Positions 33,754 to 41,482 of a stretch of DNA of 47,361 nucleotides are shown here, piece by piece. Within the stretch, counting starts at the first letter, position 1; every line of letters starts with the position of its first letter. Origin of the DNA: Methylobacterium variabile (GTDB taxonomy: Bacteria > Pseudomonadota > Alphaproteobacteria > Rhizobiales > Beijerinckiaceae); assembly GCF_001043975.1 (NCBI RefSeq), contig NZ_LABY01000162.1:1-47361 (forward strand). Reading direction: 5' to 3'. The notes beneath the pieces were generated by a model. The model was given only the letters and a program-made list of their open reading frames with translations. It made no database searches and was not told the DNA's origin. The position numbers and the translations under genes are program-made.

Positions 33754-33797
33754 GGATATCACAAGTGGATATAGCCGATATCCCAATCAGGATATCC
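33754..33797 (-). promoter_or_regulatory. vapBC operator with GGATAT repeats
   Basis: GGATATC (33754-33760), an inverted repeat GGATAT-AGCCG-ATATCC (33767-33783) and palindrome GGATATCC (33790-33797) lie across and just upstream of the vapB start, spaced about 11-13 bp. This is the expected layout for VapBC autoregulation. Confidence 0.65.
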
Positions 33798-33951
33798 CAG
33801 GAGCAGTGTGGGGCAAGCCCGCCGCGTGACGGGTAGAGGGGCGAAGGTACGCTGACCGAACGCGAGGATCGCTCCTCGCAGGGGACGAAAAGCGGCTCTG
33901 ATGCCGTCGGCATCACTCAGGGGTGGTTTTTGCACTCGTGTCGAGGAGCTT

Positions 33952-34851
33952 ATGGCTATCTACCATTTGAGCACCACCAGGATCACCCGACGCAAAGCGC
34001 AAAGCGCGGTCGCTTCGGCTGCGTACTATGCGGACGAGGCACTGACCGACCATCGCACCGGCTTGCACCATGCGATGCCGCCTAGAGACGGTTTGCTTCA
34101 TAGCGAGATCCTGTTTCCGAGCGAAGCTCGCATGGCGACGCCCTGGGATCGGCAGAGACTCTGGAACGCCGTCGAGGCACGGGAGAAGCGTGTCGACTCC
34201 CTCGTGGCGCTGCTCTGGATCGTCGCGCTGCCCCATGAGCTGTCGACTGCGGATGCTATTGCCCTGGCGCGATCATTCGCCGACACCCTCATCAATCGCT
34301 GGGGCTGCGTCATCGACCTCACGGTGCGGAATACCGGCTCGCTAAACCGCGTTGGCTATTTGCTCACGACGACGCGCCGGTTTGACGGTGATAGTCTTGG
34401 GGAGCAGATCGACTTCGTTATCAATGCCCAGACTCGGTACAACCGTGGCATCGAGACGTCGCAACGATCCGATTTGCTGGCCATTCGGGCCCAATGGGCC
34501 GAGATGGTCAACGCGGCGCTCGCCGCGGCCGGCTTCAGTGCGCGGGTCGATCACCGCAGCCTGAAGGATCAGGGCTTCGATCTCATCCCCCAGACCCACC
34601 TCGGTTCGACCGTAGCGCGACGGACCCGACGCGGCGAGGACATGGATCACAAGGCGGGCTCGGTGGATCGCGACATCTACAATGCAAAGTCGATCCTGAA
34701 GCAGCCGGATATCATCCGGCGCCTGCTCGAAAGCCGCGGAGAGCCCTTCGACGCGCAGAGTGCCAGACGTGCGATCGATCGCTTCGTCGACGATGCGCCC
34801 CTGCGAGAAGGGCTCTACCAGCTCGTCATCGCGGAATGCGAGCAGCCTTGA
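33952..34851 (+). CDS. Relaxase-domain protein lacking the catalytic histidine motif
   Basis: This encodes 299 residues from ATG 33952 with GAGGAG upstream; the open frame from 33901 lacks a site. It aligns by eye with the N-terminus of TraA in this window: MAIYHLSTTRITRRKAQSAV and AAYYADE (Tyr 25 kept), LWNAVEAREKRVDSLVALLW, ALPHELSTADAIALARSF, and AAAGFSARVDHRSLKDQGFD. At the position of HDAPGNPHIHVM it has RNTGSLNRVGYLLT (about 124-137), so all three metal-binding histidines are lost. It has no helicase part. It may be a non-cutting DNA-binding paralogue or a decaying gene; the frame is intact. Confidence 0.75.
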   Translation: MAIYHLSTTRITRRKAQSAVASAAYYADEALTDHRTGLHHAMPPRDGLLHSEILFPSEARMATPWDRQRLWNAVEAREKRVDSLVALLWIVALPHELSTADAIALARSFADTLINRWGCVIDLTVRNTGSLNRVGYLLTTTRRFDGDSLGEQIDFVINAQTRYNRGIETSQRSDLLAIRAQWAEMVNAALAAAGFSARVDHRSLKDQGFDLIPQTHLGSTVARRTRRGEDMDHKAGSVDRDIYNAKSILKQPDIIRRLLESRGEPFDAQSARRAIDRFVDDAPLREGLYQLVIAECEQP

Positions 34852-34950
34852 ACCCGGCAAGATGGCAGGCCGCACCAACGGCGTGCGACGGCCTGCGGAT
34901 CGATATCGACGGTGCGACCCATGCTGGACGGGGTCGCACCGGCGGGAGGA

Positions 34951-35124
34951 TCACTCCTCCCCGTGGGGGTCGAACTCGGTGACGACGTCGGCCGGGTCGC
35001 CCTCGAACTCGTCGGAGGTGACGACGCCGAAGCCGGCCTCGGAGCGGAACACGGTGACCGGGACCATCAGGGAGGCCGCGAGGCTGTGGGCGTAGCGGTT
35101 CGCGAGGGTGAGATCGGTCGCCAT
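34951..35124 (-). CDS. Small hypothetical protein (57 aa)
   Basis: MATDLTLANRYAHSLAASLM with an acidic C-terminus ending FDPHGEE. ATG 35124 has GGAG 11 nt upstream. The mix of LANRYAHSLAASLMVPVTVF and VVTSDEF looks like a folded small protein of the type common on Methylobacterium plasmids, from memory of such proteins only. The function is unknown. Confidence 0.55.
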   Translation of the reverse strand: MATDLTLANRYAHSLAASLMVPVTVFRSEAGFGVVTSDEFEGDPADVVTEFDPHGEE

Positions 35125-35176
35125 CGGGGTCTTTGCTCCGGCTGGAGCGGGGGCGATCCCCGCTCGACAGCGGCCC

Positions 35177-35317
35177 CTAGAGGCCGAGAGCGGCCGCGAT
35201 CACCGCGTAGGCGAAGCCGAAGCGGCCGCCCGCTTGCGGAGCGGACCCCTTGCGGGTTGATCGTAGAAGGCCGCGACGGCCTATCGGGGTGGCGGACGAG
35301 AGAGCGGGGTCGTCCAC
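35177..35317 (-). CDS. Possible small protein with hydrophobic C-terminus
   Basis: A 46-codon frame from GTG 35317, ending GGRFGFAYAVIAAALGL. The Gly/Arg then hydrophobic C-terminus resembles a short membrane anchor. There is no clear ribosome-binding site, so the start is unsure, and the frame may be chance. It lies just upstream of the 35124 gene on the same strand. Confidence 0.25.
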   Translation of the reverse strand: MDDPALSSATPIGRRGLLRSTRKGSAPQAGGRFGFAYAVIAAALGL

Positions 35318-35433
35318 GCCGGCGCGGGCCTGACATCGACATGCCAGCGTTCTCTAAAGCGATATCAGACCAATAAGCCGATCGTCCTGGCCCGACGCTG
35401 CCCGCCATGCCGCGGCCGGGGGGGCGTATGCTG

Positions 35434-35856
35434 TTAGAGGGTCCGGTCGATCCGCCCCTGCGCCGTGGTGAACAGTGGACGGATCGCTGCCCGGATCTGG
35501 TTCATGAACCCGGGCCCGAACGAGCCGCGTGCCGTCTGGTTCGGGTCGAAGTGGAAGGACCGCTCGGCGACGTCGTAATTGTACTCGCTGACCGTGATCC
35601 AGCCGCGCTTCAGCGTCGATAGGCCGGCCCGGCGCAGCTCGAGCACCGGGATCTCGAGGGCGGTTTGCCCCTCGGTCGGTGCGGTACCCGAGATGGCCAG
35701 CAGGACGAGATGCGTCAGGCCCTGGCGCGGGTCGGGGATGGTGATCGCCAGACAGGTCGGGCGGTCCTTGGGTGCATGGAGACGGCCTTTCTCGCTCTGC
35801 CAGCGCCACAGGTAGGGATAGGTGATGACCGCTCCCGTCGGGAAGGGTTGGCCATC
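35434..35856 (-). pseudogene. Toxin-like (PemK/MazF-type) gene without a usable start codon
   Basis: Immediately after the TAG of the Phd-like gene and in the same frame, 140 codons are open: DGQPFPTGAVITYPYLWRWQ, KDRPTCLAITIPDPRQGLTH, LLAISGTAPTEGQTALEIPV, and so on to TAA/stop at 35434. Strand order and position fit a growth-inhibitor toxin of the PemK/MazF fold paired with Phd. No ATG, GTG or TTG occurs in frame before 35646. An ATG at 35855 is in the right place but one frame off, and a single-base deletion within its first codons would explain this. Either the toxin is dead, or it is made by frameshift or readthrough. Confidence 0.5.
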
Positions 35857-36117
35857 CTAGTCGCCTCGGTGGTCGGACGATTGGCGATCGAGCTCGGCCA
35901 GGATGAGGCTCGCTAATTTCTCCGGCGTTTCCCCGGCGCCATAGGCCCGGCGCGGATCGGCCTGCTCGGTCAGTCGCTGGTAGGTGTCGGCCGAGAGCAC
36001 CACCAGGGAAGGGCGGCCGTGCTTGGTCAAGGTGAGCGGTGCTTGGCGCGCCTCATCGTGATAGCGGCCGAAATGGCGCACGAACTCGGCGGTTGTGACG
36101 GATCGGTCGTCCGGCAT
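35857..36117 (-). CDS. Phd/YefM-type antitoxin
   Basis: This encodes 86 residues with TTAEFVRHFGRYHDEARQAP and LTLTKHGRPSLVVLSADTYQ, the standard Phd/YefM N-terminal DNA-binding fold. ATG 36117 is used. Its partner downstream appears broken at the 5' end, so this antitoxin may be an orphan that still represses its promoter. An AT-rich stretch just upstream (36130-36160) contains TACAGATTATACAG-like repeats suited to an operator. Confidence 0.8.
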   Translation of the reverse strand: MPDDRSVTTAEFVRHFGRYHDEARQAPLTLTKHGRPSLVVLSADTYQRLTEQADPRRAYGAGETPEKLASLILAELDRQSSDHRGD

Positions 36118-36189
36118 CGTCTACCCCTCTGGAAAATACAGATTATACAGATAAAACAGGATCGCGACCGGCGTCATGCGCGGATGGCA

Positions 36190-36576
36190 CTACAGGCCGA
36201 GATCCTCCTGGAGGAAGCGGGCCGGGATCGCTTCCTCGGCGCCCTCCCACACGATGCGGCCGCCCTGCCAGATCGTGACGTAGCCGCCGCCCTTCGGCAT
36301 TGGCGCCAGCGGTGCTGCCTGGAAGTTCCGGCAGCCGAACTCGCCCACCGTGGCCGAGAAGGCGGGCCTTGGATTGTTGCCGATCAGGACGCGGTCGCAG
36401 GCGCCGGTCGGGCGCCGGACACGGCGGCGGGAGTGGCCGAGGCGGAACGCCTCGTAGGCCTGCCGCTCGCCCTCGGGCGGCGGCCTCCAGTGCCGGCAGT
36501 GCTTGCACTGGCCCGGACGTGTCCCGACGGGCTCCTCGAGCGCCGGTCCGCCGTTGTGTCCGAAGCCTCCCGTCAC
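36190..36576 (-). CDS. Hypothetical cysteine-containing protein (128 aa)
   Basis: The GTG 36576 start overlaps the previous stop (GTGA). The protein opens MTGGFGHNGGPALEEP, a motif often seen at the start of small phage and plasmid proteins, followed by GQCKHCRHW, CDRVLIGNN and FGCRNF, four cysteines that could bind zinc. The C-terminal GGYVTIWQGGRIVWEG is beta-rich. The family is not recognised. Confidence 0.65.
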   Translation of the reverse strand: MTGGFGHNGGPALEEPVGTRPGQCKHCRHWRPPPEGERQAYEAFRLGHSRRRVRRPTGACDRVLIGNNPRPAFSATVGEFGCRNFQAAPLAPMPKGGGYVTIWQGGRIVWEGAEEAIPARFLQEDLGL

Positions 36577-37112
36577 GACCGGTCCTCCCGCGAGGGCGCT
36601 AGCGCCAGCCAGGCCCGGAGGTCCTGGCGCATCCGGCCGATCTGGTCGTTGATGACGGTGACGCGGGCATCACGCCGAACGCACCCCATCTCGACGAAGC
36701 CGCGCACGAGGGCGTGCATCACCTCGACGTAGAGGCGGCTCCCGACGAGGGCGAGGTCGGTGATCGGCTCGTCGCCGTAGCGGGTCAGGCCGGCGATCTC
36801 GGCGCCGGCGTGGATCCCGCAGCTGTCGGGCCGGGTCGGCGAGGCCGGCCGGGGCCAGCGCGTCGTCACCCCGCCTGCGATCATCCGCTCGGCGAGATCG
36901 GGGGTCAGGCGCTTGTTGTAGAAGTCGATCGCCGTCGAGGCGGCGCGAAAGCCGTAGAGGGCCGACAGGAAGGCAACCTTGGCGCGACGGCCGTCCGGGT
37001 CGGCGGCACGCAGCGTCCGCCAGAGCGGGCCATCGTACCGATCGAGTGCGGGCATGTAGCCGGGGTCTGGTCGCTTGGTGGCAGAACAGGCGAGGACGAG
37101 GAGGCGGGCCAT
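36573..37112 (-). CDS. DUF6884/YaaA-like protein
   Basis: This encodes 179 residues, MARLLVLACSATKRPDPGYM at the start, then DGPLWRTLRA, KVAFLSALYGF and STAIDFYNKRLTPDLAERMI. This pattern (LxxCSxxK, YxGPLW, LSAxYGx) is that of the DUF6884 family, related to YaaA- and DpdA-associated proteins. The role on plasmids is unknown. Its leader has the same CCGGAGAGAGGCTCCGG hairpin as ardC. Confidence 0.68.
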   Translation of the reverse strand: MARLLVLACSATKRPDPGYMPALDRYDGPLWRTLRAADPDGRRAKVAFLSALYGFRAASTAIDFYNKRLTPDLAERMIAGGVTTRWPRPASPTRPDSCGIHAGAEIAGLTRYGDEPITDLALVGSRLYVEVMHALVRGFVEMGCVRRDARVTVINDQIGRMRQDLRAWLALAPSREDRS

Positions 37113-37134
37113 GATCGGTCATTCGTGGCGGGCG

Positions 37135-37182
37135 CCGGAGCCTCTCTCCGGTCAAGAAACCCGTCGAAAAGCCGGGACTTCT
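37135..37182 (-). promoter_or_regulatory. Leader with GAGAG hairpin upstream of DUF6884-like gene
   Basis: On the minus strand AGAGAGAAGTCCCGGC, a CCCG/CGGG hairpin, then CCGGAGAGAGGCTCCGG (37135-37151) and CGCCCGCCACGA. The hairpin ends 22 nt before the ATG, as upstream of ardC. Confidence 0.55.
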
Positions 37183-37341
37183 CTCTATCCTCGCCATTCC
37201 GTGACCCAACCGACGACCGTCGTGCCGAGTGGTGGCTCCAGCCTCGGTGGTCGGTAATCGGTAGTGGCGAGCGGATTTTCCAAGAGCTTTCAGGAAAGGA
37301 GGGATTCGCCCTCAACGAGGCCGTGCTAGCGTGGCCGCATC

Positions 37342-37611
37342 GTGCCGATCCGCCCCGAACACCGCCACTTCTATCCGATCGACTGGCCGCAGCTCTCGGC
37401 CGTGATCCGCTTCGGCCGCGCCGGCGGGCGCTGCGAGGCCTGTGGGCGGCCGCACGGGCAGTTGATCGTCTGCCTCGACGATGGGACCTGGCACGACGCC
37501 GAGGCCGGTGCGTGGCGCTCTGGCCGCGGCCGGCTCCTACGCCGTGATCAAGCCCAATCCCACCGCGCCCTGGCCGGCGAGCCTCACCCTGCGCATCGCC
37601 GTCCTTGCTGA
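37342..37611 (+). pseudogene. N-terminal remnant of an HNH-like cysteine protein
   Basis: GTG 37342 opens MPIRPEHRHFYPIDWPQLSA and GGRCEACGRPHGQL, the start of a family of small HNH-type proteins found on phages and plasmids, by recollection. The similarity stops at about WRSGRGR (near 37525); the missing part would carry the His/Asn residues. The rest of the frame reads through the beginning of the metallophosphoesterase in another frame. Confidence 0.5.
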
Positions 37612-38344
37612 TATCCATGCCTGCGATCCCTTGATGAGGATCGAGCGCATCGGCGGGATCGTCGAAGCCACCAACGCGCTCGGGGCCGACCTCATAGTCC
37701 TGGTCGGAGATTTCATGGCCGATCAGCGTTTCGTCACCCGCAACGTCTCGGCCGCCGAATGGGCGCCGGTGCTGGCTAAGCTCACGGCGCCGCTCGGTGT
37801 CTACGCGGTTCTCGGCAACCACGATTGGCGGGCGGACAGGGAGGCCCAGATGCGTGGCGCTGGGCCGACTATCGCGGGCACGGCGCTCCCCGACAACGGC
37901 ATCCGGGTCCTATCGAACGAGGCAGTACCGCTCGCAACTCGGGCCGGCCCCGTCTGGCTCGCCGGCCTCGAGGATCAACTTGCCCTGGTGCATGGCCGCT
38001 GGCGCTTCGGCCGCAAGCGGGTGGGCCTCGACGACCTGCCCGCCACCCTGGCGGCGGTGCCGAACGGCGCGCCGATGATCCTGCTGGCACATGAGCCCGA
38101 CATCTTCGCCAAGGTGCCGGCCCGGGTCGCGCTGACCCTGTCGGGTCACACTCATGGCGGGCAGGTGCGGCTGTTCGGCTGGCCGCTGGTGGTGCCCTCT
38201 TGCCGCCGCTACGCCTACGGCCACGTCCGTGAGGCGAGCGACCTCGTGGTCTCCGGAGGCTTGGGCCTCAGCGTTGCGCCGATCCGGTTCGGGGTGCCGC
38301 CGGAGATCGTGGTGGTGGAGCTGGGGGCGGAAGCGGTGGCGTGA
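37481..38344 (+). CDS. Metallophosphoesterase, 5' end replaced by recombination
   Basis: This encodes up to 287 residues from ATG 37481. The metal-binding motifs are all present: ADIH (about 45-48), GDF, GNHDW, AHEPD and GHTHGG. It resembles the YkuE/YaeI-type calcineurin-like phosphoesterases. The usual N-terminal membrane segment is cut; ALAAAGSYAVIKPNP looks like the end of it. The first 10 or so residues come from the HNH-like gene in another frame, so the true start is uncertain and the protein may be inactive or soluble. Confidence 0.75.
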   Translation: MGPGTTPRPVRGALAAAGSYAVIKPNPTAPWPASLTLRIAVLADIHACDPLMRIERIGGIVEATNALGADLIVLVGDFMADQRFVTRNVSAAEWAPVLAKLTAPLGVYAVLGNHDWRADREAQMRGAGPTIAGTALPDNGIRVLSNEAVPLATRAGPVWLAGLEDQLALVHGRWRFGRKRVGLDDLPATLAAVPNGAPMILLAHEPDIFAKVPARVALTLSGHTHGGQVRLFGWPLVVPSCRRYAYGHVREASDLVVSGGLGLSVAPIRFGVPPEIVVVELGAEAVA

Positions 38345-38436
38345 ACGGTGTACCCGACTCTTGCCACCTACCGGATCGGCTGATGCCCACCGCGATGTCG
38401 ATCATACCTCCCACCGCGGTGCGGGTCGCGCGATGC

Positions 38437-38516
38437 GGTCGTTACCCGTAGGGCCGAAACCCGGCACGGGGTTCGGGGAGCGAAGCGAGTAGGACGCGGT
38501 TCCGAAGGAACGCGCC
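38437..38516. repeat. Multi-hairpin repeat element B, copy 1
   Basis: An 80-nt element: GGTCGTTACCCGTAGGGCC, stem AACCC-GGCACG-GGGTT, AGCGAAGCGAGT and GCG-TTCC-GAA-GGAA-CGC. Two related copies lie at 40048 and 43657 in the same orientation. Confidence 0.7.
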
Positions 38517-38554
38517 AATCGGCTGTGGTAACGTCGGGCAATAATCTAAACTAC

Positions 38555-39865
38555 TCATGCATGGTCTGGCTCTATAGCTTCAGGCAAGCTCAGATCGTCC
38601 AAAAGCTCGGCACGATTTTGAGTAGAAAGCCAAATCAAAAATCCTTTATCGACCACGTGCAAGCTTGTATTGGCTGTGTCGTAGTCGATTACAAGGGGCC
38701 TAGTGCCCTTTTTGTTCTGCAAAGAGGCCGCAGAATTTAAAATCTGTGTAATATTTCCATTATTTAGATCTTTACCTTTTGGGTGCTTTGACTTTATTAA
38801 CGAAGCGATCCTGCGAAGTCTGATGCCCTTCTCAAGCTGCTCGACGGAGCTACAGAGTATTGCATAGACTACCCATTTCGGCATCTCCAAATCGGTTTCC
38901 TGAAAGCCGTCGGCAAAGCCCATCAGAAAGCCTCTGTACCTCCCAGCTTGCTCTGAAACAACTTGACCGACAACCTGTGCAGGATCGATGTCGACACCAA
39001 CCACACGAGGATCACCCTGACAAGTTTCAAAGACGCTTGAAGCGCGGCATGCTCGCCGGCAAGCTTCTTGAACGATGTGAACGCTATCAAAGCATCTGCT
39101 GAGTAAGCCCTCTCGAAACCCTTCGTCAACCACGACGTTCAAGAGTGCGGCGCCCGCATCAATTACTTCGGCAAGGCTATCGCGTGTCCAAGTATCAACG
39201 TCAACCGATAAGACGCGATCAGTTAAATCACCATTAAAACCGATGAGCCGGTTTTCCTCACGCCATACACCCACAATGATAAATGTGAGTTTGGAATTTT
39301 CGTGAAACGTTTTTAGGGAAAAGCTAAAATTCCTCTGCGACTCATCAGGTAGATAGTGAAAATCTTCGAGCACTATATAGCGCTTGGATTTAATTTCTTC
39401 CAACGCCCGAATGATGTCGTTAGGATCGTTTGGATCAAGTTCTATTGGCTTTAAGGTTTCTTTTTCAGTGCTGGTATTTTGATATTCGTAACCGGCATTA
39501 CCCGAACCCTCTGTAATAAGCGGGATCTTAGCTTTGGCACCGACGCCTGCGACAACTTTGTGAGAACCTGAAGCTGTTTTTTCGAGAGATTGGCGAATAT
39601 TGAAGCCCGCTTCCTTTAATATAGAAGCATGCAGTTCGGCTAGTGTCCATTTATTTTGACAAGATACTACAATATAATCAGTTTCAACCAAACAATTTTT
39701 GCGCAACGATGTTTTACCTTGCTTAGAACTACCATAAATCACAATATGTTGGCTTCGGGACAGACTTTCAATAAATTTGTCATCGACAATCTTTCGAACA
39801 ACGTAGTTCATAGGAAGATCGCGATTTATTCCGAACACTTCATCGGTTGTGTGAGCTGTTTTCAA
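38555..39865 (-). CDS. AT-rich P-loop ATPase (AAA/STAND-like), possible defence gene
   Basis: This encodes 436 residues. Walker A is VIYGSSKQGKTSL (about 43-55) and Walker B YIVLEDFHYLPDE (about 162-174), followed by a sensor-like FIIVGVWREENRL and a helical C-terminus. Codon use and base composition are far more AT-rich than its neighbours, so it was acquired separately. Such isolated ATPases on mobile DNA are often defence or regulatory proteins, but no family is recognised and this remains inference. Element B copies lie on both sides (38437 and 40048). Confidence 0.72.
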   Translation of the reverse strand: MKTAHTTDEVFGINRDLPMNYVVRKIVDDKFIESLSRSQHIVIYGSSKQGKTSLRKNCLVETDYIVVSCQNKWTLAELHASILKEAGFNIRQSLEKTASGSHKVVAGVGAKAKIPLITEGSGNAGYEYQNTSTEKETLKPIELDPNDPNDIIRALEEIKSKRYIVLEDFHYLPDESQRNFSFSLKTFHENSKLTFIIVGVWREENRLIGFNGDLTDRVLSVDVDTWTRDSLAEVIDAGAALLNVVVDEGFREGLLSRCFDSVHIVQEACRRACRASSVFETCQGDPRVVGVDIDPAQVVGQVVSEQAGRYRGFLMGFADGFQETDLEMPKWVVYAILCSSVEQLEKGIRLRRIASLIKSKHPKGKDLNNGNITQILNSAASLQNKKGTRPLVIDYDTANTSLHVVDKGFLIWLSTQNRAELLDDLSLPEAIEPDHA

Positions 39866-40047
39866 CGCGATAATTCCTTTGTGAATGCTGTTACACCAGA
39901 TAGGGGTCGGAACCCGAAGCGACAGCTTACCTCTGATCGCGGCGCTCGTCCTCTCGAACTTCTACCCAAGCTCACGCTTTGATGACTGCATGGTAAGGGC
40001 CCGCAATAGTGGTGCATGCCACGACTGCGGAGTAGGCCGCGCGGGAC

Positions 40048-40127
40048 GGTCGTTACCAGCAGGGCCGAAACCCGGCACGGGGTTCAGGGAGCGAAGCGAG
40101 TCGGACGTGGTCCTCAAGGCACGCGCC
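40048..40127. repeat. Multi-hairpin repeat element B, copy 2
   Basis: 80 nt with the same blocks as copy 1 (GGTCGTTACC, GCAGGGCCGAAACCCGGCAC, GGAGCGAAGCGAGT, ACGCGCC). It sits between the ATPase gene and the resolvase gene. The rest of the gap 39866-40187 is AT-rich near the ATPase start and otherwise empty. Confidence 0.7.
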
Positions 40128-40187
40128 CTTCAATATGGTCTCACCGTTTCGTTCTCTGGCGACCCCCCAGCGTGTGAGACCAGTAAG

Positions 40188-40754
40188 TCAGGCCTGCATC
40201 TCCTCCTTCGCCTCGAGCGCCCGGTAGACGCTGGTGCGGGAGATCCCAAGGGCCCGGGCGATGGCAGCGGGTCCTTCCCCTGCTGCATCCCGGCGCCGGA
40301 TTTCGTCCACGGGCATGGATTTCGGCCGACCCTTGCCGGCGTAGACGCCTGCTGCCTTGGCCGCCTCGATCCCGGCTCGCTGACGCTCCAGGATGAACTT
40401 GCGCTCCATCTCCGCCACCATGCCGAGCACGGTGACGACGATCCGCCCAATGTCACCGCCCGTGGTCATTTCGGGGTCGAGGATGCGCAAGGAGGCGCCC
40501 TTCTGGTCGAGGTCGTGCACCAGGTTGAGCACGTCCCGGGTGGAGCGGCCGAGACGGTCGAGGCGGACCACCACTAGCTCGTCACCCTCGCGCAGGAACT
40601 GCATCACGGTGGCGAGTTCGGGCCGGTCGTCGGCGGATTTGCCCGACATCTTCTCCGAGCGGATCACGGTGCAGCCGGCGGCCTTCAGCTTTTCGAGCTG
40701 AATGGTGAGGTCCTGGTCGGTGGAGGAGACGCGGGCATAGCCGAACCGGGCCAT
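40188..40754 (-). CDS. Serine resolvase/invertase
   Basis: This encodes 188 residues, MARFGYARVSSTDQDL with the catalytic Ser at residue 10, then VVVRLDRLGRSTRDVLNLV, MVAEMERKFILERQRAGIEA and a C-terminal helix-turn-helix (GPAAIARALGISRTSVYRAL). Length and order are those of Tn3-type resolvases. The longer frame to 40859 has no start site. No transposase gene is adjacent, so it may be a plasmid multimer resolvase or a transposon leftover. Confidence 0.87.
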   Translation of the reverse strand: MARFGYARVSSTDQDLTIQLEKLKAAGCTVIRSEKMSGKSADDRPELATVMQFLREGDELVVVRLDRLGRSTRDVLNLVHDLDQKGASLRILDPEMTTGGDIGRIVVTVLGMVAEMERKFILERQRAGIEAAKAAGVYAGKGRPKSMPVDEIRRRDAAGEGPAAIARALGISRTSVYRALEAKEEMQA

Positions 40755-41239
40755 TCTGGACCTCAAACGTACCAAAAGGGTGGCTTTGAACGGGGGTGTG
40801 TAACATATACCGAAAACAACCCTTTTGGAACGCTCGAGGGACGTACCACGAAGCCGCACCAGAACGGTATACTGTTAAGATGCGAATATATGTCGGAAAA
40901 CAGGTGTTTTCCGACATCCAAGATGGCCAGTCGGGCATGTTGGCTGACGCCTGACGCTGACGAGCGCTTCATGGGTCTGCTGGCGACCGATTTTGTTGAA
41001 AACTCGGAGGCGGCACCTGCGCCGTCGTTCCATGAGCCGACCAGAAGAATGTTCATCTTCTGAAGGTGTCGCTGATCCGCGTGCGTATCGAGCTGAGCTA
41101 GCTCACCTAGAACTTCCTTCTCCGCAGGGCGTTATGCCGGGCGCCGCTCCGGCTGGCGATGGAGTTTTTCAACACAATCGACCCGTTGCGGACCGTCAAC
41201 GAAGAAGATCGCCTACCCGAACTGGCTTCACAGCATGTC
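40755..41239. other. Resolvase upstream region with palindromes; no gene seen
   Basis: This contains ACCAAAAGGG and CAACCCTTTTGG about 60 bp apart (near 40770-40835), and the perfect 11-bp inverted repeat described at 40891. These are plausible res subsites. No convincing coding frame was found. Confidence 0.5.
40891..40916. repeat. Inverted repeat, candidate resolvase site
   Basis: TGTCGGAAAAC-AGGT-GTTTTCCGACA, a perfect 11-bp repeat. A degenerate relative, CGGAAAACATGTGTTTCCCG, lies at about 41760-41779, so the segment between them could have been flanked by the same ends. Confidence 0.6.
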
Positions 41240-41482
41240 TCAGGCGGTCTCGACCAACCACTCGGCTCGGAGACTGAATGAGGCTTTGAAGACCTCTTGC
41301 CCCGCCTCGTTGCGCATCAATACCGAAATCTCTCGGTCCGCGTGCGGCGCTATGTAATCTCGCGCGATATCAGGTAAGACCCTGATCGCAGCATCCCGGG
41401 CAGCATGCACATTAGGGAACTCGGTTCCTACATCGTCGACCGTCAAGCCGCCGTCTTGTATGTCAAAGAAGAAACGAGGCAT
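41240..41482 (-). CDS. DUF6894 family protein
   Basis: This encodes 80 residues, MPRFFFDIQDGGLTVDDVGT, then AARDAAIRVLPDIARDYI and REISVLMRNEAGQEVFKASF, a close fit to DUF6894, a small protein extremely common in Methylobacterium. The function is unknown. ATG 41482 is chosen because the conserved family sequence starts there. Confidence 0.82.
   Translation of the reverse strand: MPRFFFDIQDGGLTVDDVGTEFPNVHAARDAAIRVLPDIARDYIAPHADREISVLMRNEAGQEVFKASFSLRAEWLVETA

Noticed and set aside
40993..41277. 94-codon plus-strand frame
   Set aside because: Runs antisense into the DUF6894 gene, has no ribosome-binding site and no family resemblance.
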